The notes under the pieces: model-generated
Databases searched by the model: none
What the model saw: the letters and a program-made list of their open reading frames with translations, nothing else
What the model was told of the DNA's origin: nothing
Shown: positions 53,991 to 64,000 of the stretch, piece after piece
How the letters are laid out: the number at the start of each line of letters is the position of its first letter
Position numbering within the stretch: position 1 is the first letter of the stretch
Translations under genes and position numbers: made by a program
Assembly (NCBI GenBank): GCA_021234155.1
Contig: JAJEKV010000061.1
Location: forward strand, 3,621,950 to 3,685,949
Length of the DNA stretch: 64,000 nt
Direction of reading: 5' to 3'
From: Isoetes taiwanensis
Taxonomy: Eukaryota > Streptophyta > Lycopodiopsida > Isoetales > Isoetaceae

Positions 53991-54757
53991 CCAAACTTCA
54001 CAATATTTACTTGCATTCATCAATAAACATCATTAATTATAATTATTATAAAGTTTCAGACCTATAATTGTGGAGTTATCTCAACTTTTTATGCAGTTTT
54101 TTTGACTAAATAGGGTTTGGCAGCTTGCACCGATGTTAGATGATAACATGAAAACATGGAAACATAAAAATCAATGTGTTCTGTGATTTAAAAAATAAAA
54201 ATAAAAGTAAATTACCTCCAATTCTAGCAAGGTTTAGGTCATTTTATGCTAGAAAAATTGAAGAAGGCAGTTCTGGACTGGTGCAAAAACTACCAAATTT
54301 TCTAAGGTTTGAGCAGTCGCCACAAGGTATAATTGACCCTATTGGTTTTGAAATTCTCAAAGATACATCAAGAAATAAGTGAAGATTCAAATGGTCGTGG
54401 TATATTACAAAATTGAAATTTTTGTTGTGAGCTACATGGATTTAAGTGGTAGAGGTCATGTGTACCGGTTCTGTTCTATGGATCAGGAATGGTTTCAAAG
54501 AGGTTTAGTAGATAGTAGATAGATAAAGAAGGCAGTAATGCTCCATTCTTCTATGTCCGGGTGAGTATACAGAAGGTGAGATTAGTCAAGAATTTATAAC
54601 TTGCAAAGACCAGACCGGTTCTCATGCCTTAGATGAGTAATTGCTCGAGCCCCTCATTTTCGCCACCAGGTCATGGAGCCCTTAGTCATAGGAATGCTTA
54701 CCACATTCAAGACCGCATCATAACAATGCCAAGAACATAACAAAATCCACCATAATT
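53991..54757. other. Non-coding region
   Basis: No gene or motif is recognised. Confidence 0.45.
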
Positions 54758-54850
54758 GGTGCCACCAACACAACACCACCCACCATAAGCGGTACCACCA
54801 ACACAATACCACCCACCATAAGCGGTGCCACCAACACAACGACAACCACC
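54758..54850. repeat. 33-bp tandem repeat (ACCACC-rich), nearly three units
   Basis: Units at 54758-54790, 54791-54823 and partial 54824-54850 contain CCACCAACACAA and CCCACCATAAGC. The unit length is a multiple of three, so all frames stay open and produce tryptophan-rich or histidine-rich artefacts. Confidence 0.85.
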
Positions 54851-55235
54851 AAGACCATCCTTATGGAAGATTTTAAATTAGATGCTCTACGAGAAAATAG
54901 TATCATCGCAACTCTCCATGCCGCCATAGCAGGCCTCGCCCAGCAAATCAAGGTCCCCATGTGCTCCATGTCACTTGTCGATCACATGTCAACAGACTTC
55001 ACGCCTGCATTCCGTGACATTGGACACTGCTATTGGAGAAATCACAGATGGGTATACATGGCATTCACTTAAGAAGATGACAAATCATATCTTATCGATA
55101 GAAAAACTTTAGAATTCTTAGAAAGGGCTTAAAAAAATTTACCATGTCTCAAAAAAAAAAGTCCAATGGGCTTGCCTAATTACTATGAAGTTATCAGTAC
55201 TTTCTCTTTTTTCCCTAATATGATATATCATTGTA

Positions 55236-55378
55236 CGATACCGCCAAGGCTTTTCCCTTGAAAATCCTTCGAGACAGGAGTTTTTTAATCCTGATAGTAC
55301 AATGCTTGTTGTTCGCTTTGTTTAGATCCCATAGGCTAATTGGTGTTTATGGATGATAAAAATTCATTCATTCATTAG
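55236..55378 (+). mobile_element. 3'-end fragment of the LINE E family
   Basis: Contains CCCTTGAAAATCCTTCGAGAC, AGGAGTTTTTTAATCC, GATCCCATAGGCTAATTGGTG and an ATTCATTCATTCATT tail, homologous to 44770-44900 and to the complement of 57520-57640. Non-coding. Confidence 0.7.
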
Positions 55379-57490
55379 TCATATGAGTTTACCTATATGA
55401 CTTGTGAAATCTAAAAACTTCTGGGCTAAGAAAACGAGTCTTTGTGTTTATACCATTCAGAAGGCTTTATACCAAACAAAAAAAATCCAACATGAAACAA
55501 CAAGATGAAAAACATATAAACACACTCTCGGGCACCGGAGAAAATTCCTTTGTGCACAATACCTTGTTATATAAGCAATCAAAAGAAGAATCATGCATTT
55601 AAGGCCACCCTCACCCTTCACCATCATTGTAGGGAGAACTCAAAGAGCTCAGAATTTATGAAGTTTGAAAGAAGTTTAAAATTCAAAGAGCTCAACCTTT
55701 ATGAAGTTTTCAAAGAAAGTTGTTATTGCATCTCCTTACATTATATCTGATGGAAGAAATGTCATTACTGCAAATATCTAACCAAATTACAAGTTATAAT
55801 CTACCATTTGATAAACTTTTAATGATTGGCTGTAATTAAAATTGCATTGGAATTTTTACTAAGATGTCTATTTGTTTTGCATAAGAAATGGGTTAAATAT
55901 ATAATGTCCTGAGTGTGCTACATTTGTTTGTCATCCTCTTCCAAGCACTCAATCCCATCTTCACACTTCAAAAATCAACGCCACTTTTTGTTGAAAACTT
56001 GAGGAAAACTTGTAACTTTGATTTCTTGGTGAGGTGATTGCACCAACACCACCACGAAGCTCTAAGTCTACCTTCTGAATAGTATTTCCTCTTAAACATT
56101 AATGGCCTTTGAATTCAATTGACTCCTTGTCTTGTGTTTTCTTGCACAAATATTGTATTGGTCGGCTTCATTCCAACATTAACATGGACCATTAAGTACG
56201 TCTCAGCCAATGGTATAAAACAAGTTCGTTTAAGAGAGGGTGATTTTTGTATTTTTCAAATGGGATTTTTTTGCTGCTGATTCTTGGAGGGTGGTTTTTT
56301 ATTTCCAATGGGTCTTTTTGTTGTTTTAAACAAATTCCAATGGTTTAGAACTTTGTTACTTTTCCAATGGTCTTCGTGGACGATAAACATCCTATTTTAT
56401 TTTATTCTTTAAATGATATGCAATGTACAATTTGTAATATAACCTCCAATGGATTGGAAACAGTTTGTTCTCAATGATTAGGGTACCTTTTTGTATTATG
56501 TTTTTTTTTTCTTTCCAATGGTCAATGCACACATCGCATTCATATTCAATGTGTACAAGGCAACTATGGTGTATTTTACCTTTTGCATTACGGTTTTTTA
56601 GTACTTTTATAAGTTGGGCATTTTAAAAGCTTGTTCAAGTGGTAATTATACACTTTTAAATTAATGTTCTTGTATGATTTGGGGCTTGTATTTCATGCGG
56701 CATATTATTTAGTATTCCTATAAGCCGTACATATTCTAGTTAAAAACCTTTGATAAGACCATGGTGTGATGTATAACATGTCTTGATATACTATGTTCTT
56801 TTTTTTAAATGCACGCAAGTCAGCGGGCCAATTAGTCTAAGGCTAAAGGCTAGACATCTTTGCATGTTGAACGCAATCATAGCAGGCAAGTTGGCCTCAT
56901 TGTGTAGGGTTTTTTTGCTTTGCATTTGATCATGTGTAATTCGCTTTTGTCTACTATGAGCAGGAAAGCTACACTTTCCATTCAAATTGACGGCTTCACC
57001 AAATCAAGACATGAGAAGTAACGAATTCATGTTTGCGTCAAATTTGTGTTTTACAGAAAAAAAAAAAAACCCTCTCATATGTATCGGCCTCCATCACATA
57101 TTCGCATATTCTTTTTTCCCTGGCCATACCTTAGTAGTGGCTACAATCCCAAAAACAATGTGATCTAGGCTTATTTCATATGGTACCTTCTGGGCCTCTT
57201 CCCAAATCATTCGCCATTGAATGCAAGCTCAAAGAAGGGGCTGGTTTCTTTGACGCAGAAGCTGACTCATTTCTGTAGTTCAGTTGGATTTTGCTTTATG
57301 TTTCTAAATATATTACGGGAAAAAAGTAGAAAGAGCCTTAAGAGCATTGTCATGCTCATGATCTGGGTGATGAAATGATGGGAAAGAATTGTTGGTGGAA
57401 ACTTGTACAGAGGCTACGTTTTTTTGTTGGAGGTTGCATCTTTTTTCTCCGCATTGAAATGGGTTTAGAAAGGATAAGAAAGAAGTGAAC
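55379..57490. other. Non-coding region with another LINE tail
   Basis: No gene is recognised. At 56365-56410, TGGTCTTCGTGGACGATAAACATCC with a TTTTA-repeat tail looks like a very short LINE E-type end. CCAATGG words recur about eight times between 56200 and 56530. Confidence 0.45.
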
Positions 57491-57676
57491 CCATGTGATT
57501 TAGCAATAGAATAGAATAGAATAGAATAGACCGATTGACCTATGGGATCTAAACAAAAAGAGGGCAGCAAGCGTATTACTGACAGGATTAAAAAACCCCT
57601 GCCCCGAAGGGTTTTCGAGGGAAAAACCTTAGCAGTAATAAGTATGCTGGCACGCTGTACATTTGTATAGGACAGT

Positions 57677-58294
57677 TCAATATCGTCTCGGAGGATACAA
57701 CTGAGTCCGTGCATCCATAACCTCCTGGAGGTATGACCCCAACAAACCCACTGACGCCGTATTCAATAACTCATGCAACGGTTGGCCAGACACTAGTAAT
57801 CGAATGTACTGCTCTCGGATATGGGCAAACGCTGGGCAGATCTGGAGGGCATGAAATTCATCCTCAATGGCCCCCTGATGGCAACACTGGCAAAGCCTTT
57901 GCTCTCGTGCTTCCCGAGCCCAACGTCCTGTCTCAATGCAGAGGCGATGTGCACCCGTGCGAATGGAAGCTATAAGTCTGCGCTTCTTCATGGGCAACTG
58001 GGTGTACAAGTATGGGTGTGGGCCTCTCGTGAGCCTAGGATTGACTTGCTGCTGATAGCGTGCCAGTTTAACGTGCGTCAGAGCATCTGCATCCCAGAGC
58101 TTGCGAAGGAAAGTAGCATCTAGGTACAGCTTAAGTGCCTTATAATCTTTCTTTGTACTTACATGTACGCATCTATTTGCCTGTACACCCCAGCGTGAGA
58201 ACCACTGAGCTTGCTTGTCCTTCCAGCAGGCTTTCAAGCGTTGGGGACCCATGGCCATGGCCAAAGCAAGGTTGGGCAAACGTGTATCACCCAT
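57677..58294 (-). pseudogene. LINE E C-terminal zinc region
   Basis: 205 codons are open on the minus strand. RLIASIRTGAHRL, then REQRLCQCCHQGAIEDEFH...CPAF, is a CCHC pattern as in LINE D (CRLCDSGKIEDEAH). It ends LQEVMDARTQLYP, the same terminal phrase seen in the copy at 44640. It follows the RT after a frameshift. Confidence 0.8.
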
Positions 58295-59216
58295 ATAGCG
58301 ACCACCTTCTGGAAGTAAATGATATGGCGTTCCAATGCAGCCCGTTGAAGGGGCAGAAAACCTGTCTCCTGGAGTAGGATCTGATATGGAACTATGGACT
58401 TTACCCCAAGGGCTCGTGCCAAGAAGGCTTTTTGCACCTGCTCGAGGTCATTCCAGGTGTTGAGGGATATCACCGGACCCCACACTTCTGCCCCATACAA
58501 AAGGACCGGCTCGACCAAGGCCTGAAACAAGTGTGACTGGTGGCCCCAGGCATACAACTCTGCCTTGTGGCTGTTGTTTTGCATGGCATATAGTGCTTTC
58601 CAACCCACCGTGACCCGCAACCTGATGGCAGCATCCCAATGGGTGGTAGTAGAGAACTCGATTACCAAGTACTTGTAGGTCGGAGCCACCTCTACATCTT
58701 GTCCCTGGTAAGTGAATGAGGGAAGCCTTGGCTGACGGGATGATGAAACTAGCAGCACCCTAGGTTTGGCCAAGTTCATGCCAATGAATCGGCAAAAAGC
58801 GTCAAGATCATCCAGGTGACGTTGCATGTCCTCTGGAGTATAGGCCAGGAGGTTGACATCGTCAGCATATATGAGTTGTCGGATTGTGTGATGCATGAGA
58901 TGGGCGCCCACACCTCCATGCTCAGAGAGCCAATCTTCCAGCTGGTCAATGTATAGGCCAAAGAATGTGGGGGAGAGGGGGCAAACCTGACGCACTCCAA
59001 TACTACTGATTACAGGTTGTCCTGACGATGTGATACGGCCCGAGCATACCTCGTAGAGCCTATATACTGCATTCTGCAAGTCAGGGGGGTCCCCAGCTGC
59101 CGCAGTCTGTCCCATAACCTGTCCCGGGGCACTGTGTCAAAAGCTTTTGCAAAATCCACGAAACAACAGTACAGATTTTGTCGGTGGTTCCTGCTATCCT
59201 CAATCAATGTATGCAA
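58234..59216 (-). pseudogene. LINE E reverse transcriptase
   Basis: It starts in motif A (CCFVDFAKAFDTVPRDRL, about 59170-59115), shifts frame near 59080-59100, then reads GVRQVCPLSPTFFGLYIDQL (the usual QGCP is QVCP), LIYADDVNLLAY (catalytic YADD), a thumb with YKYL and a C-terminal helix region. It shifts again near 58290, where the zinc region continues. Confidence 0.85.
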
Positions 59217-59847
59217 GGTGAAGAATGAGAACTAAAAGAACATAAGAGAAGGAGCAAAAACACGCAGCACCCATAAGTAAGAAAAATCTATAAGACTCCA
59301 TTTCGATCAAGAGCTCTACTTTGGCAGTTTTGGGTTTCCCTTTATGAAAACCTTATTTTCATACACATTTATTTTTGCTCCTATTATTGACAAGAGTGGT
59401 ATCCACATCATGAATTCAAATCTATGCTTCGTCAGATTTGTTGTGCATTTGCAGAAGTTTTATTTCACGGACATGGCACTGGCACCTATGGACATTTTGT
59501 GCTTGATCTTTGGAAGGACGATCTGAATTTCCATGTGAGCTCAATTTTCAAGTGCTTGAGAATATTTGAAAGAGGAACTATGGAAAGGAGGAAGTACTTT
59601 TCTTTTAGGCCCTATTTTTTATGCTTTGTTGGATGATCAACCACTCAACTATCAAAGGCAGATAAGAGAGCTTACATCAAAAGTGTCCAAAGAAACAAAG
59701 AGGACATGGGATGAGTTTCCAATATATGGAAAACAACTGTCTGGAGAACTTTGTGTTTAGTTGGATAACTGTTGAAAAGAAAACAAGAACAGATGCAATG
59801 CCATACGTAACAGCAGTAGGGGTCTTTAAGATTGTGAAAGTGGGGTT
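59217..59847. other. Coding-like remnant, unrecognised
   Basis: Plus-strand frames at 59344-59760 (for example HGHGTGTYGHFVLDLWKDD in one frame and LLDDQPLNYQRQIRELTSK in another) look like pieces of an old protein gene, but I cannot name a family. Confidence 0.25.
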
Positions 59848-60163
59848 TTATTATGCTCTAGCACATCTAGTGATAACTAACACACCAAAAAGGTGGATCC
59901 TTCCTGAGCCCCAACCTCTACGAGGCTTTATCCCATATCCCCAGGCACACAGACCATATTAATTCATCCTCTTCCTTGAGATGCTTGCCCTCAAGCATGT
60001 GGTACACACCAATGTTACCACGAGGAATTGAACTTTGGCTCTGATACCAAATGTTATGCATTAGCACCTCTATTGATAACCAACACACCAAAAGGGTGGA
60101 TCCTTCATGAGCCCCAACCTCTACGAGGCTTTATCCCATACCCCCATGCACACAGACCATATC
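59848..60163 (-). mobile_element. TRIM-like miniature LTR retrotransposon
   Basis: Two direct repeats of about 112 bp (59848-59960 and 60052-60163) share GGTGGATCCTTC, GAGCCCCAACCTCTACGAGG and CACACAGACCATAT. The 90-bp interior has TGGCTCTGATACCA (60036-60049), the exact complement of the initiator-Met primer site TGGTATCAGAGCCA, ending 2 bp from the right repeat, whose edge reads TGTTATG. A pyrimidine stretch TTCATCCTCTTCC next to the left repeat fits a minus-strand polypurine tract. Size and parts match TRIM elements. No coding capacity. Confidence 0.55.
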
Positions 60164-61128
60164 CGGTGTATGATGGTTGCGCACACACATGATGATATAG
60201 GTGCATTTTTTGGAACTTTTTTTTTTTTTGGGGGGGGGGGATTTTTTGAAACTTTCTTTACTAAGCTTAGGAGAGAGAACGTGACAAGTCTCCCTAAACT
60301 CATGGACATGTTTAGAACTGCATTGACCCTAATCTCATAGTGGACGAGGTTGCAGATTAGAAATTATTTGTGGAGGGGTACTTGCTGGAGGGTAAGGATC
60401 AGTTGAGAGGTGCGAGACTGTATGAATAAATACAAGATGAATGCATAGGTAGATCATCTGCTTAATTTTGGAGGTGACGGAAGTTGCAGAATTCGAGCTT
60501 GGGCTCTCCAAGATTCAAGTCAGGAAGCTATACTGATTGTGTGTAGTCCCATTGCTACGGTAATCTTACTGTAGATATTTTAATGGTTGAATATTCAACT
60601 TTATAGTCTTTGAAGTTATAATGTTTAAGTTGAAACTCATAGTTCAATCAAGTGACTCCATTACAAGTCGAATTTAACTTATAGTCAAATTTACTTCATA
60701 TAGTTGGCTAGTTTATAAAACGGTACATTTATTACATATGGTTTCCAAGGTTTTGGGCATGTATTGTATGTTTTTAGGTATGTTTTGAGGGCAAGAAGGA
60801 ATCTTTATTCCTCTTGTATTCTGGGAAGGGCTTGGGAAGAGCGGGATATGGCGTCTCCATGGTTCGATGAGAGTCCCCTGAATAGAAGCTGCCCCATGCT
60901 TTTTTTAGCATGGGAAAACTGGATTACTTGGCGATTCCTGCATTCTGTGAGGCAATAAATCTGCTCCTTCGACCCTGCTGTCGAACCTATCAGGTGAGCA
61001 TCTTGCTTGTGTTTTTTTAGCTTGGTTTATTTGCTATGTCTTGAAATCTTACTGGTATAAGGAGGGAGGCTAGAAAAGGCTGTCCTGACAGACATGGCCA
61101 GGCAGCCTCTTCTTCAGCTAAGTCTGCT
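60164..61128. other. Non-coding region
   Basis: Contains a T11G11-type homopolymer junction (about 60220-60241) and AT-rich DNA. No gene is recognised. Confidence 0.45.
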
Positions 61129-61736
61129 GTGGATGGAGGCAGCCATGCTATGGACCATGAGGGCATTGGCCTTTTGGATGTGAATGTCACACTGGGTGTG
61201 GTTGGAATGGATGCACCCAGAGAATTCTTTGACATGCTTATTAGCTTCTGTGAACAAGATTGTGTTGTAGGGGTTGTGACAGCAGAGAGAGGGAGTGATT
61301 TAGACCACCTGCACTACCAGTGTATGTTTAGAGTTGCCTTAAGGCTCCTCGAACGATCAATCTGGCTTTGAAAAGGAGATTTGGCTGGGGAGCTAGGAAC
61401 CTGTTGGTGTAGTTCTTGTTTGCAAAGGCACTCAAGAACACGAGGCTGCATTGTTTTGAGTGCCTAATAGGGTACTGCATGAAGGATATGGGCAAGTCCC
61501 ATTTTAGGATCCACACTAATAATGTCTCTGAGGGGCAATTGGAGATGGGAAAAGATATGTATTTGCTTTACAGTGCAGGAGACGTGAAGCATGTTGTTGT
61601 GCTTGATAACAGGAATATATTGGAAAGGGCCCTTCCCTTTGTGAATTATCATGGAGGGAGGCAATTGACTGCTAGCCTTATTTACACAATAACCAGAATG
61701 CTTAGGACTAGTAAGTTCATCCTCTCAACCAGTTGA
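61129..61736 (+). pseudogene. HUH endonuclease (Rep)-like gene remnant
   Basis: The first frame (61129-61371) contains VNVTLGVVGMDAPREFFD, then VVTAERGSDLDHLHYQC. HLHYQ fits the His-hydrophobic-His metal site of HUH endonucleases, and the preceding ERG is common in Rep-like proteins. After a frameshift and a TAG near 61410, the next frame has FAKALKNTRLHCF, then LIGYCMKDMGKSHFRIHTN, where Y-x-x-K-D fits the catalytic tyrosine motif. The order and the distance of about 60 residues between motifs match Rep proteins of Replitron-type or CRESS-DNA-derived genes. HUH proteins nick and join single-stranded DNA. A helicase domain was not seen. Confidence 0.5.
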
Positions 61737-61739
61737 ATC

Positions 61740-62640
61740 CTCCCTTCAAACATAGCATTCATATCTGAGCATAGAGTGAAGGCTGCATCACACCTGACCT
61801 TAAATCCCACGGTTGCATTGCCTAGTGACATCCGATGTGTGTTGTATGGCATCCCAGCTGGGATGGAGCCTATTCAAAGGTTGGGCAAAGGGCGCAAGCG
61901 TTGTAGGACGAGCCGGGAATGCCTGGGGACATGGACAAGAACTTTGTTGAGGGGCAAGATTATGAGTATAGACCTGAAGCCATAGTTGACGAGCCTGGGT
62001 GTTCTTACATTCCTTTGGACACCACAGACTATATAATGGTTGTTGGATGAGTTGGTGCTATGGGGCATGTTTGTAAATATGTTGCTTGTGTTTTGACATT
62101 CTTTATCTCTTTGCAGTTAATTGTTGATGCCTGGGTTAGAGCTGGAGCAAAGCAATGGGGCTGCTGTTGGGACAGTGGGGCTGTTCTTGATGGGCAGCAT
62201 ATGCCTCATGTCAGCAGCATCCCTGTTGGAGTTGTAGGAGTAAGGGCAGCACCAGGTAATGGGATGATTGACATTAATGACGATGAGCCATCTCCTTCCC
62301 CTCCTCGTAGGCCTGTTGCACCTGAGCCTGTTGTGTTTTTCCTGAACGGGGAGCGAGTGCAGGTAGCTTGGAGGTGGTCTCTTCTATTGTGAACATTAAC
62401 ACTCTTGCAGAATCAGTGGCAGCATCTGTTCGGCTCTTTGGGATGCAAGTGGACCATTTATTTGCTGCTCTGGAGGATGTCGTGTCACACATGGAATGGG
62501 AGGAGGTGGAGGTTATTAGTGCGGAGAGGCAGCATATGCGCGCTCATATGAACTTAGTAAGGGCCCTTCTGATTAGGGAGTTGTGCCGAATTGATGCATG
62601 GCAAGGAGACACAATGCGGCCAAGAACAATAACTAGGTGA
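61740..62640 (+). pseudogene. Unrecognised coding-like region downstream of the Rep-like gene
   Basis: Pieces look coding: DMDKNFVEGQDYEYRPEAI (about 61930-61985), DAWVRAGAKQWGCCWDSG and a proline-rich DDEPSPSPPRRPVAPEP (62122-62345), and a helical frame at 62368-62640 (LAESVAASVRLFGMQ, AERQHMRAHMNLVRALLIREL). CTTTGCAG at about 62117 and CTCTTGCAG at about 62409 resemble splice acceptors, so this may be an intron-containing gene or a second part of the same mobile element. No family is recognised. Confidence 0.35.
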
Positions 62641-64000
62641 TGCTTTGCTGCCTGTGTATTTGTTTCTTTGTGGCTTTTGTTTCTTGGTTCTTCGTGGATT
62701 TTGTTTCTTTCTTGGCTTTTGTTTCTTGGTTCTCTATGTGTTGTCTGTTGCATTTCGAAAAGCTAAAAAAAGCTTGAGATTTCGTGTGCCAATTTGAATG
62801 AGAGGTTCTGTTTGATTCTGTGAGAAGATCTGTTGTATGTGTGATTGCTTTCCATTGCTTGATTGCAGTTAAAAAAGAAAAAGGAAAATAAAAGAGAAGG
62901 GGAAAATGATGTCTGATCGCATTTGCATGCTGCATGGGATTAGCCCCTGCCCTTTAAGGGCAGGCGGGCTGCTGGGAGCTACGCATTGCACAGGGGGTTC
63001 AACTCTCCCAGCTCGTTTCTGTATTTGCATTGTAGGTCGGTTAGATGGAGCTGTTGGTGGCGCCTCCCATTGAGGCAAGCTTCATATCTCATGCTACCAG
63101 GCAGGTCTGTGGTTGTCGGGTCTTATGATTCAAGCTTTTCATTTGCATCAGGTCATGCCAAGTGCAAAGTTAGAAAATCCATATTTGATGCTTGCCTAAA
63201 TTCGTGGGAAAGCCATTATTTTTAGAAGATTTTTATTTGCGAGTCAAGCTTCTATGGGGATCCTATGCCAATGGTTGTTAAGGCCCTAAATTATTGTGCC
63301 ACCTAAGCATTTGACTCCAGATGCCCCCAGAGGGAATATCCCTCACAATATGCCACAATCCAAGGGCTGGCAGCCAGCTAGACACACTTGCCGCGGTGAA
63401 AACACACAACAAAGCAAAAGAATATGCAAACATGACAACAAAAAAAAAAAGCAAACACGCTAAATTTCTATTTCATGGGTTTATGGGATTTGTTTTTAGC
63501 GTTCAATATGAACCATTGATTTCCAACATATCCCCAGCATGATACCAAATCAATGGCTCACATCTTTTTCCCCAAAAACTGCTTCGCCACTTTCTAAGGT
63601 CGATTTCCAACATTACCATTCATTAAATTCGGCCACATAAAAACCCAATGGTAGCCGCCGCAATTGAACTACCGCTTTCCAATCAACTGTTCAAGAGTTC
63701 AACTGCTGCCGGATTACTGTTGAATCAACTGTTCAAGAGTTCAACTGCTGCCGGATTACTGTTGCATGGTCGGAAGATGCCCTGGCATGGTCGGAAGATG
63801 GAGGCAAAGGAGATAGAAGCGGGAAAGCATGAACTGCCGGAATCTCAAGACAAGAGATAGCTCATCAAGAAAACCACCGGAATAAAACTCCCAGCTCTAC
63901 CCTGCATGCAAACAACCAAATTCAAAAACGCAAATCAAACAAATTCAAAGACGCAATCCACCACAGCAGCCTCTTCACCTCCAGAAACGAACCAGGGCAA
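62641..64000. other. Non-coding region
   Basis: TTTTGTTTCTTGGTTCT-type phrases repeat at 62650-62740. No gene is recognised to the end of the window. Confidence 0.5.
63681..63764. repeat. 42-bp tandem duplication
   Basis: The unit beginning AATCAACTGTTCAAGAGTTC is exactly doubled (63681-63722 and 63723-63764), followed by a doubled CATGGTCGGAAGATG phrase. Confidence 0.8.

Larger units (their letters stand above)
57493..59216 (-). mobile_element. LINE E: 5'-truncated non-L1 LINE with TTCTA tail
   Basis: On the minus strand RT, a C-terminal zinc region and a 3' UTR with a C/G hairpin end in about four TTCTA units (57508-57530). The element is cut at 59216 just before RT motif A, so the endonuclease is gone. 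It belongs to the same clade as LINE D, but the 3' end differs. Four other short copies of its tail lie in this window. Confidence 0.8.

Noticed and set aside
54654-54845. Minus-strand tryptophan-rich repeat protein
   Set aside because: Shadow of a 33-bp minisatellite; no start context, conservation or neighbouring coding signal.
57733-58377. Plus-strand frames over LINE E
   Set aside because: Antisense shadows of the LINE E C-terminal region.

Overview
The window looks like land-plant nuclear DNA dominated by transposable elements. The evidence is plant L1-type LINEs with an ORF1 zinc knuckle and a zf-RVT-type tail, a chromodomain Ty3/gypsy element primed by initiator-Met tRNA, AT-rich non-coding DNA, and no operons or tRNA/rRNA genes. 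A second non-L1 LINE family with TTCTA tails, a Penelope-like RT remnant and an HUH Rep-like gene suggest a seed-free plant such as a fern, lycophyte or bryophyte. That is inference only. I found no intact ordinary host gene.

Layout. (1) 1-3260: non-coding DNA with foldbacks. (2) 3275-25144: LINE A, an L1-type element whose 14-bp target duplication survives. LINE B (8761-16760) is nested in it with an 8-bp duplication, and the 5'-truncated LINE C (17173-22956) with a 9-bp duplication. Across the copies the family has ORF0, ORF1, ORF2 (EN-RT-zinc tail) and an unrecognised ORF3 placed +1 relative to ORF2. Each 3' UTR has a 9-bp hairpin of different sequence. (3) 25159-27500: non-coding. (4) 27510-43070: a minus-strand non-L1 LINE (D), split by a Ty3/gypsy element at 28685-42061 that has LTRs TGTGACG...CGTCACA and a 5-bp duplication ACATC. 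(5) 43140-57490: mostly non-coding DNA with LINE tails, MITE-like foldbacks, minisatellites and RT/endonuclease remnants. (6) 57500-59216: another minus-strand LINE (E). (7) 59848-60163: a TRIM-like element. (8) 61129-62640: an HUH Rep-like gene remnant and an unknown ORF. (9) 62650-64000: non-coding.

Most notable content. Between its 5' LTR and gag, the gypsy element carries two extra transcription-unit-like blocks. Each has a pair of 67-bp hairpins, a CTATAAATAG TATA box, a GC-rich coding stretch and an AT-rich 3' region. The first encodes a degenerate histone H3 relative. It starts MARTKQTARKP, has an SV40-like nuclear localisation motif in a long charged middle, and ends with a recognisable H3 histone fold that leans towards the centromeric variant CENH3. 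The same element's integrase ends in a chromodomain, the type of reader that binds H3 tails. The second block encodes a protein I do not recognise. All coding regions carry frameshifts or stops except LINE B ORF0 and ORF1 and possibly LINE A ORF3.
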